A DNA stretch of 64,000 nucleotides from Azolla caroliniana (Eukaryota; Polypodiophyta), in NCBI GenBank assembly GCA_043228905.1, contig JBHGNT010000002.1, positions 19,468,001-19,532,000 on the forward strand. Reading direction: 5' to 3'. The translations under genes and the position numbers were made by a program. Positions 13,033 through 28,615 of the stretch are shown piece by piece (within the stretch, counting starts at the first letter, position 1; the number at the start of each line of letters is the position of its first letter). The notes under the pieces are model-generated. The model did no database searches and was not told where the DNA came from. It saw only the letters and a program-made list of their open reading frames with translations.

Positions 13033-13280
13033 AACCGGTTTCTTGTATATGTATTCAGGTGCAAAGAATCAACTAAGATACTGTACAGACAGAAAACAGA
13101 AAATGAAAACTCAAAGAGACACAAGATATTTAACGTGGAAAACCCGAATAACCGAGTTGATTTTGGGCCGAGGCCTAGTCGGCCTTGGCCGAGTTTGCCT
13201 ATTGACTCCATTCCATTCGGCTCGTGCTCTTCCCATTCAGAGGGACCTGTTTCCCAACAGTTGGGACATGGGTGTTTTGT
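13033..13280. mobile_element. Probable Ty1/copia LTR fragment
   Basis: Contains AGATATTTAACGTGGAAAACCC, closely resembling the TTTTACGTGGAAAACCCTAA block in the copia-2 LTRs at 50306 and 56205. A GC-rich GGCCGAGGCCTAGTCGGCC segment follows, unlike the AT-rich surroundings. No coding part and no clear ends; an old LTR relic is the best explanation. Confidence 0.4.
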
Positions 13281-14087
13281 AGCACGTTGAGGTTATTGCT
13301 ATAATAATCCCTTGCTTCATCATTATTGATTGGTTCCATTACTATTTGATGGGAATTCAAGTAGCTTTTGTATACACATCTCTAAAGGTTGTAGTAGTAT
13401 AGGCCACTACTTCGCATCATTACCCTAAAATGCCCTGGAAAATACCTTCTCCACCAAGCAGGGAGCCAATCGAGGAAAATGTTATGTGAATATAATGTGT
13501 TGGATGTGTAAGCGTTATCCTGTGCATGTTACCAAACATGGACTAGCCACACAAATATGAGAGGTGAGGCATGACCATTGTCATTGTTGAGTGGTTTGAT
13601 TGTGGGTTGTTGAGCAATATCATGCAATTGTTGCAATAGGGTCCAAAGCTTGTTCATAGACTTCGATAACCAATGTTTGCCTAGAAGTTCGGTTGTTAGG
13701 TCAACTCCATCTAGTTGTAGTAATCTAGAAATGGTGATATTGTTGTGTCTAGAAGGGCAATTCCTTCCATAATTTATATTGAATGGATGTAGTAGAATAA
13801 AGCTTGTTAATATAATCTTATACCTAGATATGACAAGAATGATCATGAGATCATCAAAAAGCCAATATCGAAGTAGTAATTAGATCAATCGTAGGATCAA
13901 TAACGTAATTAGAAAATAGATTGCTAGAATCCTAATAATCAACCCTAATACTCGACGGTCATCCCTTTTTAAGACCCTAAGTTACCTATTCATAGTTTTC
14001 TCTCTTAGCTTAAGTTCGCCTTGCCTTCATTCTCTCCAAGCTTTCTATTATTTAGCTTGAGAGTCACCCCCACCAATTTGAAGGTGC
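13281..14087. other. Intergenic, nothing recognised
   Basis: AT-rich sequence with short, featureless open frames only. Confidence 0.5.
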
Positions 14088-14521
14088 CATGAGTAATGGA
14101 TGCCAAGTCCTATAATAATGGGTCATATGAGATTTCCTACATCCCTTCCCCCACTATCCTTCTCTAGAGAAAGTGTCGTTGATTTGATTTTTCGATTGAT
14201 GGTCTTGTATTTCGTATTGGTAACAACCTATTCACCGAGTTGAACCTTTACACCAATATCAAGGTGACCTAAATAACTTAGCATAACAATTTCATCTTTA
14301 AAGACATGAGTAATGGATGCCAAGTTCTATAATATTGGGTCATACGATACTTCCTTCATCCCTCCTCCACTATCCTTCTGTAGAGAAATCGCCATTGATG
14401 TGATGTTTCGATTGATTTTCTTTTATTTCGTATTGGTAGCAACGTCTTTACTAAGTTGAACCTTTACACCAATATCAAGTTGACGAAAATAACCTAGCAT
14501 AAGAATTTCTTTGACCACATG
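14088..14521. repeat. Tandem duplication, two copies of about 217 bp
   Basis: Copies 14088-14304 and 14305-14521 both begin CATGAGTAATGGATGCCAAGT and share TATTTCGTATTGGTA and GTTGAACCTTTACACCAATA. Moderately diverged. The unit length equals that of the unrelated tandem pair at 3900-4333. Confidence 0.8.
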
Positions 14522-14547
14522 TATTCTTTAGATGTGATCAATCCCTC

Positions 14548-14941
14548 TTCACTTCCCCTTTTGGGTTCAAACACCCTTTTGTTGTAGGCATGGTTGGGTG
14601 AGACCTTATGGAAGCAAAATGATTTGTCACCATTTGGGCTCCAAATCTGTGTGAACACCAAACTGGACCTATGAGTGAAAACAAATATAGAGAATCAAGA
14701 TAACCCTCCTAATCCCCAACATAGTGGAAATCATAGTATTTGGATTTCTTTACTTCCCCTTTTTCAGTGAAACACCTGTTTATTGCAATCATGGTTGGGC
14801 AATACCGTATAGAATCACATTGATTTATCACCATCAAGGCTCCAAATTCACGTGAACACCAAACTAGACTTAAAAGTAATTAAAACAAAATTGGAGGTAA
14901 ACTTCCTAATCCCCAACACAATCACGATCATAGTATTTTGA
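14548..14941. repeat. Tandem duplication, two copies of about 200 bp
   Basis: Copies 14548-14747 and 14748-14941 share TTCCCCTTTT, CATGGTTGGG, GCTCCAAAT, GTGAACACCAAACT and CCTAATCCCCAACA in order. This is a second, independent duplication directly after the 217-bp pair. Confidence 0.75.
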
Positions 14942-17568
14942 TATCTTTGCCCCCGTTGGTTAAGATTGAGGCCATATTTGACTACGCCCTTAAATTATGT
15001 GAAAGTTATCATCCTAGTTGTCTATTGAATCTTTTTTATTTGCCATTGCATGCGTGGATTTCCATGCCATCTTTAGTGAGGGGTGACATTTGCACAAAGA
15101 CCATACGTTGTCATGCTTTTTATGAAGCCACTAATTTATACCATGTAGTCCAAGTATTTATAGGCCCACAAAAGGATTCTAGTGTGACTCATTGAATAAC
15201 ATCTTGAGAGATTGTAGATGGGGATATCACATAACATCTACCCCAAAAACTAAAAATCTTTGCACCATTATTAGGCTTTGGCGTACCAATCCCTCTTCCA
15301 TAGCATTTGATCATATGTACATAACAATTATCAAAGGGATGCATGCAAAGGATGTTATCTTAATGTCTCCATGGTTGACCTAGCATGATAGGTCATCATG
15401 CCACATCTCACTCCAACACTTGGAGAGCTTGTTTTGATCATGAGCTTCTATTGTGACCACAATAGATTTCTTCAAAACTTTCTTATTGTCATCATCACGG
15501 AGACATTTGACATGTACCTATAGGCTACATTATGTCAAACTTAGAATTTCCCAATAATAAAGTATTATGAACAAAATATATAATGACAAAAGTTTGATCA
15601 TGATGTAGATAGTATGTAGATACAAATATGGTGCATTGATGTCCACTCCTTTTCATAATTGCTATTCATAAACTTGCTTTCATGATCTAGTGACAATTCC
15701 TTGATATTAATGATACCATCATCATACCCTTTCCTGAAGGTAATCTTGCATCTCAGCATCATGTGAATTTGATACATCTCCCATAAAAAATGTAGAGAAA
15801 GCAAAGCTCAAATATGGTCGAAGGCAGAATATTTCAACGATGTGATACCAAAATCATGCACCTGTTTGGGGCAACACATATATTGCCAATGAGTCTATTA
15901 GTCATGGGTGTTTGGATGCATTGACATATTGTCCTTGTTAATTTTCCCAATATTTGTGGCTATAATAAGACTCAAACTTAAATCTATGTCTGGATATTCT
16001 TCCCTCTATATTGAATCTTGTGGTTGAATGAAACATGGAGTCATCTTCTCTTGTCCCTTTCTTTTCTTCTATTTGCATAACACGGGGTGCACTCAATTTA
16101 CACACGCTGTCAAACTCATAATATTTTGTTTTTCTTCCACTCTCCTAGTTGCTCCAAGTGAAGGTATTTTAATTTGCGGGTATTTGAAACAATCAACCAC
16201 TTCGGTTTTCACATCTTCATTGTACACTACTAGCTATTAAACTTCAAATTTGATGATGCTTATCACCATGACTTCTAGTCTTAACCACATCGATTGTTAG
16301 GTTAAATGTTCACAAAAAACATGCATTATATCTAAAAGCTAGAGCATTGTCAACTTAGAATATACTAAAGCTACAACATTGTCTAAATAATTCAAAAGCA
16401 ATACAATGAAATGCCCATGTTTGGTTTTCCTCATGACTCATGTGCTCCTAAGGCTTCTTGACTGAACTCTGCTAGTTGGTCAAAACACGGACAAGATAAG
16501 ATAGATGACAAAGGACATCTTTGTTTCACTTCCATGGTGCTCATGAACCCTCTACACTCTAGAAATGCCTCTATTTGTCTTCGACTTTTACTTTATTTGC
16601 TGGTATAATAGAATCTAATTGCTTTTATGCATGTTGGTACAAGTTTCTCCATTGTCTCTAGTAAATTTTCCCTCGTGATTGTCACAATAGTTTTCTTGAA
16701 ATTTACAAAATGGCAATGCAATAGTTGTTTTTTAAGCCATTTTTTGTCCATTATCCCCCCCACAAACAAATGCTGAAATGATTACTGTTGTGTTTAGGTC
16801 AAAAACTTGTTTGTCCCATTGCTCTCTTGTTTTGTTTTCTAGCCCATTCACTAGGGTAATGTTCAACAAAACATCATATAACTTTGGCCATACAACATCC
16901 CACCAAATCATGTGATAGAGAGTTGATTTCTATTCCCTTATTGTGTTTTGATTATGTTATCCTACCAGCTATATTAACAATTTTATATGATGTTTATATT
17001 CTATTGGTCTCTAAGCCAACTCTTTTAAACCCACAATATTCCATAATTAACCCATAGTCTTTGATAGCTTGCTCTAAATTCTAGAAATCTTCTACATTAT
17101 GTAATAACAAATTGATATTCACATGTTGATGCATTCCTGTGTTTTCAGTTAATTGGCTAGTATTGGCAGCCATCACAAGATTGGAAACCTGGAACCGCTG
17201 TTCTGATTCACATTATTTCTCATTGTGTGATTATTCATTATTTCCTGTTGTGGTATTATTATTGCCATTTGCATTCCAATTTCCTAGTAAATGCCTTTAT
17301 TTTGCCCCAATACTTAATTGTGTTTTTCGCTCCAATATGTTCTTTTGTTTGATGGATTATAATCTCAAATTGTAGATATTAAGATTTAAAATGCCTTCTC
17401 AAGAATAGAGATAGAAAAGCCCAAAAGAGTGGCAAACGATCTTTGCTATGTATTTTGGAATGCTGTTGTAGCCTCTCTGTCAATCAATCTTTGCTATGTA
17501 TTGGTTCAGGAAATATTTTGGGGAGAAGCTCTCCACCTCAGGTCAGTATCCCATATTTGTTCTCTCTT
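14942..17568. other. Intergenic, nothing recognised
   Basis: AT-rich sequence downstream of the kinase gene (in kinase orientation). Short open frames carry no recognisable domain. The distal part near 17.5 kb will include the kinase 3' UTR. Confidence 0.5.
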
Positions 17569-21104
<3,536 letters not shown>

Positions 21105-21151
21105 TTCTTCTTCCTCACAGGATCCTCCCCTGTTTCTTCATATTCGTGAAG

Positions 21152-21168
21152 GAGAGAGAGAGAGAGAA
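21152..21168. repeat. (GA)n microsatellite upstream of kinase ATG
   Basis: A short GA run (CT on the kinase sense strand) about 50 bp before the kinase start, presumably in its 5' leader. Confidence 0.7.
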
Positions 21169-21196
21169 GGACATGCACCTCTTTGATTCATACACA

Positions 21197-21248
21197 CACA
21201 CTCACATATGTATGTATTTATGTATGTATTTATGTATGTATGTAGACA
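21197..21248. repeat. ATGT/TATG tetranucleotide microsatellite
   Basis: Repeated TATGTATGTATT units, preceded by CACACACACTCACA. Upstream of the kinase gene. Confidence 0.75.
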
Positions 21249-21355
21249 TGTGATTCATGAATAAAACATGGATGGGACATGCACATAACATACATATTCT
21301 TATTTTCTATTTCTTACCAGCATCACAATCAATAATATGAGATATACATGCATAC

Positions 21356-21415
21356 ATACATAGATTGACCTATTCGTGATATTCGTGATATTCGAGAATG
21401 AAACAATAAGAATTT
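21356..21415. repeat. ATATTCG-motif repeat, left copy
   Basis: ATAGATTGACCTATTCGTGATATTCG and AATATTCGAGAATG-like blocks are repeated in the same orientation at about 24388-24455, on the other side of the MULE. The local GATATTCGT unit is itself tandem. Confidence 0.6.
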
Positions 21416-21574
21416 TATAATCGTTACTCCATAAAGATATATGCACATTGATATTTGTAAGTGCTGCAAACAAGCTTTCGAGAAATAACAACATGGGTTT
21501 GTATAAGCGAAGGACTTATTAACAGACAAATATTGATGGCCATTCATTTCGTTTTGAATTTATATAATAAAAAT

Positions 21575-21840
21575 TGTTTAATTCACTAAAACATTGATTA
21601 AATCACTAAGACAACAATTAATTCACTAAAACATTGATTAAATCACTAAGACAATAATTAATTTACTAATACATTAGTAATTAATTAATTCACTAATACT
21701 TAACTAGTTCACTAACATAATAATTTATCTACTAATACATTAATCAATTTACTATTAATTAATTAATTCACTAATACATTACTTAATTCATTAAAAAATT
21801 AATTACTTAATTGAAACTATTGATTAATTAATTAATAAGC
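21575..21840. repeat. AT-rich tandem satellite-like tract
   Basis: Irregular repeats of ATTCACTAAAACATTGATTAA and AATCACTAAGACAATAATTAA, decaying into TTAATTAATTCACTAATAC. It abuts the MULE, whose target duplication TTAATATA comes from this AT-rich sequence. Confidence 0.75.
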
Positions 21841-21842
21841 AA

Positions 21843-21850
21843 TTAATATA
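21843..21850. repeat. MULE target-site duplication, left (TTAATATA)
   Basis: The 8-bp TTAATATA directly before the left terminus is repeated exactly at 24287-24294 after the right terminus. Confidence 0.75.
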
Positions 21851-24286
21851 GGAATGGGCTACCCCATTTTGGCTATTTGCCCCCCCCCCCCCACCAAAAA
21901 AAAACATAAATAAAAATAAATAAATAAACCTTTTTGGCCCCCTAAAAAAATAACTTTTTAGCCCCCTATTTTGGCTATTTGCCCCCCACCCCCCCAAAAA
22001 AAAAAAAAAAAAAAAACTTTTTGGCCTCCTAAAAAAAAACTTTTTAGCCCCCCTATTTTGGCTAAACTTACAACACTTCTTTCCCAATAACACTTACAAC
22101 AATACCTTGTTGGAACAAACATGCTTGTCAAGTGATTTGGTTGTTGTTGTGAAGTACCAAGTAGCTAAAATGAGTTATATTAATGGAAGTCAAATACAAC
22201 CTTCTTGGTATTACAAAAATAAAAATAAAAATTTGATAGTTCTCACCTCAACCAAAATGTTTTTGTGATATATATCAACCATTACACTTTACAACCTCAT
22301 AAAAAGGTTTATCAACTATTACATAAAAAGGAATCGTCGTCAATAACATTCTTAGTATTGTAGGGGCAAATAGCCAAAATGGGGGGGCAAATGCATATCG
22401 CAAGTGCGTGCATTGTGACCAGCTTGATCACATTTGGAACATTTGCGACCGGTAGAGTACTCAAATAGTGACTTCTCCCTTTGGTTGGCCTTTTTGTTCT
22501 TCGACCCTGCAGGGCGACCTCGCTTCCTAGTTACCACGACTGGATTGGAGAGAGACTGCAGTGGTGCTTGACTTGCTTCATCCAATCGTGTCATGAGAAC
22601 AACAACCTGGTCATCGTCAGTTTCATACAATCTTTGCTCAATTTTCCTCATCAAACGCTTTCTGGGAGACAAACATGGCTTAGCTATAGAGGCGTGTTGA
22701 ACCATTGAACACGCAATCAAGTGCCATTGACAGTGAATATCTTCAAGATGGAATCTTTCATTTCTTTGGATGCATCTCAAAATGTCACGACAACATGGGA
22801 CACCAAAACTTGATCGAAACAACCCCGTACATTCATCACCATAATTGTTGTCAATAACTTTCTTGTACTGCTCCAATAACTTGTCTAATGCGTGTTTGGA
22901 TATCTTCTTTACTAGCGGCCTCATGAACTTGAGTGCATGTCGATGTGCCTGTGTAGACTTGTCATACTCCATTTTGGTGTTCAATTCTGTCAGTTGTGTG
23001 TCCAGTAGTAAACGGATTTTCTTGAATACAGTGAGCAGATCGTTATTAACAATGCCTAAAACCCTCTTGACAACATAATGGTTGCCTTCAATGCGAGAGG
23101 TGCTGGTCATTCCAAAGTGAGGGAAGCGACCAGTCCAATAACGTACAATCTTGTCTTTGTGAATCAACCAAGTCTCATATACATACTGCACCAACGCATC
23201 GTGACTTGGTCGCCATTTCATTTGAAACGTGGCCCAGTTAGCCTCAAAATCTAGCTCGCTGGAAGAGTATAGAAGCTGGTTCCAGTCGTCCATATAGGCA
23301 TTTGTGTCGTCAATGCTTGCAAACTTCGTCGTTGCATAGGCCAGAATGTTTTTGTTGACATGCCAGATGCAAAGCAAATTCTTTGTAGAAGGGAACACGA
23401 TAGCAATTGCACTCATCAATGCAAGTTCTCGATCCAGTTACAATTACTGATGGCTTTGTCACAAATTCGAATGACTGCAATGCCCAAACATACATGGCTT
23501 CTATCTCGTTGCATATGAATGCAAATCCAGCATTGAACGTACTATTTGTAGCCGTAATTCCAACGATGTTGAGCAATGGCATGCCAAATCTATTCGTTTT
23601 GTAGGTGCAATCCATGACAAATACCACATTGAACCGTCTGGCAAGATCTGCTGACTTTTGATGACAAAAGAAAAGGCCACTGATTGAGCCGTTCGAGTTC
23701 ACCTTGGAATTGAAGATAAAGTCGCCAGTGGAGATCTCATCGTATAACGCTTGAATTGGCGAGCGCCCGTCAAGAAACTCGGCTCTTGCAACCACTTTTT
23801 CATTGTGGATTTCTTTCCTGGTGGTCCATTGATTTCTGGTTTTTTCTCTCAAGTAGGCCAAAGTTGAAGCCGCACCAGTTCCAGCATTTGCCATGTCGCG
23901 AACAATGGTTTTTTCTGTATCAGTTAGTCTACGAGCCGTTGATATACCACTGAGATTGTCAGAAATAGGATGATTGTGTACAATAGCTGCCTTTTTAATA
24001 GTCCATTGTCCCGTTTTCTTCGAGAAGTTTGCTCTAATGAAGAATGGGCAGTCCATTAGACGAGTCCCTATTTGTCTTTTGCGAGTATCGTCAGTCAAGC
24101 CTAGAGGGTTGCGATATTTTCCCCCATAGTAGCACTTGAAAGTGACTTTTCTATTGTCACTATGCTTATCCACCACAACAATTATATTTTGAGCACAAAA
24201 ATGGTCCTTGATAAAACTGATTTTTTTTAGGAGGCCAAAAAGGGTTTTTTTTTTTTTTGGGGGGGGGGGGGCAAATAGCCCATTCC
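21851..24286 (-). mobile_element. Mutator-like (MULE) DNA transposon, 2.44 kb
   Basis: Both ends carry the inverted terminus GGAATGGGCTA, followed by TTTGCCCCC-type C runs, A runs and CCTTTTTGGCC(C/T)CCTAAAAAAA blocks. The inverted repeat spans roughly 60-100 bp with gaps. At the left end the block is expanded: CTATTTTGGCTATTTGCCCC appears near 21861 and again near 21967, with a partial copy near 22055. An 8-bp direct repeat flanks the element, in the 8-11 bp range of Mutator elements. It encodes a FAR1-type transposase with one frameshift. Confidence 0.85.
22352..24286 (-). pseudogene. FAR1/MULE transposase with a single-base frameshift
   Basis: Reading on the minus strand, a FAR1-like zinc-binding domain (FKCYYGGKYRN to GTRLMDCPFF to IVHNHP) is followed by the MULE DDE core. 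First Asp lies in VMDCTYKTNRFGMPLLNIVG and the catalytic Glu in SRIEGNHYV. A SWIM-like region (FGVPCCRDI, DIHCQWHL), a basic AT-hook-like RKRGRPAGSKNKK and a CX2CX4HX4C knuckle (CSKCDQAGHNARTC) follow. The frame breaks at one extra C in CC at 23434-23435; beyond it, the conserved LCIWHVNKN segment continues in the next frame. The break falls exactly at the second catalytic Asp motif. No in-frame ATG lies between the right terminus and the FAR1 domain; the first is at RLMDCPFF, so the start is unclear. The last residues (HFGYLPLQY) are encoded by a copy of the terminal motif. Confidence 0.88.
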
Positions 24287-24387
24287 TTAATATATTAATG
24301 ATTAATTCATTAGGGTTTCGGCTAAACTTAGGGTTTTAGTGAAACCTTGAGTTTGCAGCCGAGAATAGGATGTAGGATTAGTGTAGA

Positions 24388-24455
24388 GCATAAATTGACC
24401 CATGCGTGAAATTCGTAATATTCGACATCCGTAATATTCGTAATATTCGAGAATA
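24388..24455. repeat. ATATTCG-motif repeat, right copy
   Basis: Direct-orientation match to 21356-21415 (ATAAATTGACCCAT, CGTAATATTCG repeated, ATATTCGAGAATA). Together they bracket the MULE, its AT-rich flank and about 100 bp beyond. Confidence 0.6.
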
Positions 24456-24529
24456 CAAAATGAGCCCAAGAATATTACAGAACCATTCGTTTATTTATTT
24501 ATTATTTTAAAAAATAATTTTATATACTA

Positions 24530-24750
24530 TATATAAAAATATTATTAGTCTAGGTCCCCTTTTTAATGTCAAGAGAGTAAAAAGTGGGGAATTAATGAAC
24601 CTTTTATTTATTAAAAATAAAACAAATACTTTAAAGTTTTTCATCTATTATAAGAATATTATTAGTGTGAGGTCCCCTTTTTAATGTGAGATAAAAATAT
24701 AAAATTTTGTGAGAACCTTTTATTTATTCTATTTATTTTTTGTTTCATTA
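24530..24750. repeat. Tandem duplication of about 115-bp AT-rich unit
   Basis: ATATTATTAGT, GGTCCCCTTTTTAATGT and AACCTTTTATTTATT occur in the same order twice (from about 24535 and about 24653). Confidence 0.7.
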
Positions 24751-24765
24751 AAAATTAAAACATAT

Positions 24766-25011
24766 TGTGGGGTCACGTGGTAAAACCACAGGCTAAAACC
24801 CCTCACCTAACCCAAGTGGCTATAACCAAGGTTAGGGGAGTTAGACCTTGGGTTAGTTAGTTATGCTATAGTTAGTAAAAGGTTAGTTAGAGGAAAGTAA
24901 CTAGAAGTATGCCAAAATAACCGAATGGATCTTGGAATGTATTACCAAAGTGTATAAAGGCATTCAGATGGAATGGAAACAAGCAGAGAGTTTTGAGGCA
25001 TTTTACACACA
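24766..25011 (+). repeat. Putative 5' LTR of gypsy-1
   Basis: Runs from TGTGGGGTCACGTGG to TTTTACACACA and is followed by TTGGTGGAGAAGACGGG, a possible primer-binding site starting TGG. No second LTR survives for comparison, so limits are inferred from TG...CA ends. A CACGTG G-box lies near the start. Confidence 0.4.
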
Positions 25012-25223
25012 TTGGTGGAGAAGACGGGCAACAATCAACACACCAAATCAAGAAAAAACTAAAGCAAAAACAAGACGCTACTCCAACATATTAGACACCA
25101 CCACATTAAGAAGTAGAAGCCGCAACGCGACCCCAACACAACAAGACGCAACAACAGCAAGTCGAAACCAACATACATATGGCATCTCCAATATAGAACA
25201 ACGGTGCAACAGAATGCACCGAC

Positions 25224-26147
25224 ATGAATCCTGAGTTTCTACAAGAACATAAAAAAAATCGTCAAACTTTTCAGATGGATCAACTAATACAAGCGGTATC
25301 TAACATCACAATACAATTGAATTTGACTAATCAAGCCATGCTATCTTTTTTCTCTTCGCAGATAGATAGGCACGCTAATTGCCTAGATCCACGAGTATGA
25401 CCTAAATCCTTCTCGGGTCTGCCGTTTGAGGACATCCTTTCTTGGCTCGATCATTTTGAAATGGTGGCAAGCTATCATCAATGGCCCGAAGCACGGAAAG
25501 CACTAGAGATGCGAACCTTATTGGAGGGCATTGCGGCCACATGGTTCATACAACAAACAGAGGAGTCCAAGAACAATTGGTCGATACTTAAATCCCTCAT
25601 GATCGGCAATTTCACTCACCATGACTCAACTCAGACAACACTACAACAATTAGAGACCATCAAACAACAACAACATGAGCCAGTGACACAATTCGCAATC
25701 CGATTACAACAATTACTTACTCGCCCAAATCCAACAATGCTAGAATCGATGAAGTTATTCTTCTTGTGGCCATGGCTACGCCCAAAAATATATCGTCGAG
25801 TGCACGACCAAGGCCCCAAAACATTTCAAGAAGTCATCCTCATTGCGCAACGCATTGAAGTAGCAACACAAATAGAACTCCAAATGAGCTGGTCGTCCAA
25901 TGTCAATTCCGAGAAGCAGTACAACAGCAACGCCACGCCGATGGAAATCGATATCCAGAATGCTCAACTACAAGCAAGAAGGAACCTACCAACACGTGAT
26001 GCACAAGGAAGACCTAAGTGTTTTTTTTGCAACAACTATGGGCACGTGAAGAAACACTGTCGGAAATGGAGCAACCAAACACAGAAGCAAAATGTGCAAG
26101 TACAATTGGCTGTCAACAGTTACCGGGCCAACCTATCGGAAAACTGA
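25224..26147 (+). pseudogene. gag: gypsy-1 Gag (one in-frame TGA)
   Basis: From ATG 25224 the frame runs through one TGA (25398-25400, probably a former CGA) to 26147, about 307 codons. It contains a retrotransposon Gag core (LPFEDILSWLDHFEMVA, EARKALEMRTLLEGIAATWF, FAIRLQQLL) and a CX2CX4HX4C zinc knuckle (CFFCNNYGHVKKHC) near the C-terminus. Gag would package element RNA in virus-like particles. Pol follows in the -1 frame with overlap, consistent with programmed frameshifting in the intact ancestor. Confidence 0.8.
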
Positions 26148-28440
26148 GTCGCGGGGTGTTGAAGGGAGCACAACCCCCGCACATACAAGCATCCACATCC
26201 TCAAGTTCTCCCGTGTGCACGACCATGGCCACAATTCTCAATAGCCCGCAAGAAGTTCTCTTCAATTCCGGTAGTAGCATATCTTCCATCAACCAAGATC
26301 TGGTTGATCGCCTCAATCTTTCAACCTTCAAAGCTCCCCCGATCAAGGTGTTGTTCGGCGATCACCAACGCCTATATAAGTCCAACACCACAACCGCATG
26401 CACACTCAAGCTAGGATCCACCACAATCACGCACACCTTCTACGTACTTCCACATCAATTGTTCCCACTCACACTCGGATGTGATTGGTTCATCAAGAGC
26501 AGGGCCCAACTCGATTTCCATACGCGTCGCCTCACATTACCACAAGAAAGTTCAGTTCCCCTGTTCACAAGCAAATGCAACCAACAAATCAGTAATGCAC
26601 ATGTAGCATTAAGCAAGGAGGTTCACCTAAATGATGTCCACAAGATTTTAACTCAATACCCTGAGCTAATCAACTCATCTGACAAGCCCACTATAGTCTC
26701 TTTCCCAGTCCAACATGTCATCAACACAGGAAGCGCAACACCTGTCTGGACAACAGCAAGACGACGTTCTCCTTTAGATCATGCATGCATTGACCAAGCA
26801 GTGAATGAGATGCTTAAAAAGGGGATCATCTCACCCTCACATAGTGATTGGGTATCGGAGCCACACATGGTCAAAAAGGATGGTGGCACATACCGATTTT
26901 GTGTTCACTTTTGCAAGCTCAATCAAGTTACCATCCATGACCTTTACCCTCTGCCCCGAATAGATGACCTCTTGGGCCAGTTGGGATGCTCCAAGTACTT
27001 CACCTCTATCAATCTTGCGGTCGGATATTGGCAGATTCCAATGGACCCAAGAGATGCACATAAGACAACTTTCAGAACACGCAAAGGCCTATTCCAGTTC
27101 AACAAGATGCCATTTGGCTTGTCCGATGCAGGCAGCACATTTCAATGGATGGTAAATTCAATCTTCGCTGAATTGATCGCTGACGGTACAGTGCTCGTAT
27201 ACCTAGATGACATTCTAATTCATATTTCCACATGGCCACAACATATTCAGGTATTACAATCAGTTCTACAACGAATACAACAACACAATCTGAAATTACA
27301 GTGGAAAAAATGCAGATGGGATAGCACACAACTAAAGTTTTTGGGCTACATAATTTCTGTCGAAGGCCTACAGATGGACCCAAAGAAGACCGAGGCCGTG
27401 ACTAATTTTCCCCGACCAACCACAGTCAACTCCTTGCAGCGTTTCTTAGGCATGACAACTTTTTCACTCCGATTCATTCCGAATATGGCCACCATGACAG
27501 CACCCCTACGACACCTATTGCGAAAAGGCTCCAAGTTTGAGTGGACAACAAAATGTGAGAACAGCTTCATCCAATTAAAAACTACACTACACCAAGCAGG
27601 TCAGTTGGCTCACCCAGATTTCTCACGCCCCTTTCTTTTGCAGACAGACGCATCCAATCATGGATTGGGAGCCGTCCTACAACAAACGGATGCAACAGGA
27701 GTGGAGCACCCAGTTGCCTATATAAATCAATCCCTTACTCCTGGAGAAAAGAATTACTCCACAACAGAAAAGGAATGGTTAGCAATCGTATGGGCGTTCA
27801 CAAAGTTCCATCCCTATTTACACGGCACCCACGTCAACATCGAAACAGACCACCAACCCCTAGTCCATCTAATTAACAAGCCACACCCACCAGGTCGCCT
27901 GTTAAGATGGGCAATGGCTTTACAGGAGTATCGGTACACATTAACTTATAAAAAAGGAGTCCAAAATGTGATTGTCGATGGGTTGTCAAGAGTAGAAACA
28001 CAATGTGCTCAATTCAACCCTACAATAGTCCAATTACCCACAACGATCGCCCAGATAGCAGCCCTACAACAAGCCGACGAACAAATACGACAAATCACCC
28101 ATGACATCCAATCGACAACAAGCAAAAAGGTACACAACCATTTCCAATTGCAAAACAATGTCTTATACTTTATACAAACAGGGAAAGAGCCACGAATCTA
28201 CATACCACAAAGCTTGAGGAATTTATATAGGCAATTTTTTCACAATCACTCGATGTCTGGCCACCTTGGATTCCACAAGGTGTTGGACAAGATCTGTCTC
28301 TGATATTATTGGCCGCAAATGCATACAACGATTGCAACCTACATCAAACAATGTTAGTCATGTCAACAAATTAAGCCGCCCCATTCCAATGGCGGCCTAC
28401 TCTAGCCTATTACTATTTCTGAACCCTTTGAATTAATCGA
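26018..28440 (+). pseudogene. pol: gypsy-1 Pol: protease, RT, RNase H, partial integrase
   Basis: One 761-codon frame to the TGA at 28301, then readable further through TAG 28355 and TAG 28403. Domains in order: retropepsin in which the catalytic D(S/T)G reads NSG (VLFNSGSSIS); RT with MPFGLSDAGSTFQ and the YLDD box; RNase H with LQTDASNHGLGAV, TEKEWLAIVW and ETDHQPL; and the integrase HHCC finger (HNHSMSGHLG, then a CX2C spaced by a stop). The integrase catalytic core is missing. The Asp-to-Asn change lies at a former CG dinucleotide, so it fits the same deamination as the stops. This copy cannot mature its own proteins. Confidence 0.88.
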
Positions 28441-28564
28441 ATCTTTAGTACTTTTGGGCTGTATGGCCTAAGCAAGGAGTGCGAGTGTATAACCTTCGGC
28501 AGTTGGATAGTTAGGGTAAATAGTATGGTACCTAAAGAATAGTATAAAAGAGAGTGGTAGGGGA

Positions 28565-28615
<51 letters not shown>

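Larger units (their letters stand above)
24766..28440 (+). mobile_element. Ty3/gypsy retrotransposon (gypsy-1), 3'-truncated and decayed
   Basis: A 5' LTR-like segment, gag and pol lie in order on the plus strand. The integrase stops after its zinc finger, at about 28440, where the minus-strand Penelope-like element begins; no 3' LTR is present. Four in-frame stops (25398, 28301, 28355, 28403) can all be explained as CGA to TGA or CAG to TAG changes. Confidence 0.85.

Noticed and set aside
22352-24286. Host FAR1-related transcription factor gene
   Set aside because: The frame lies between terminal inverted repeats and an exact target duplication, so it is the transposase of a mobile element and not a domesticated gene.
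24932-25234. 100-codon Thr/Arg-rich frame at the start of gypsy-1
   Set aside because: It spans the putative LTR end and leader, has no Gag motif, and the true Gag frame starts at 25224.
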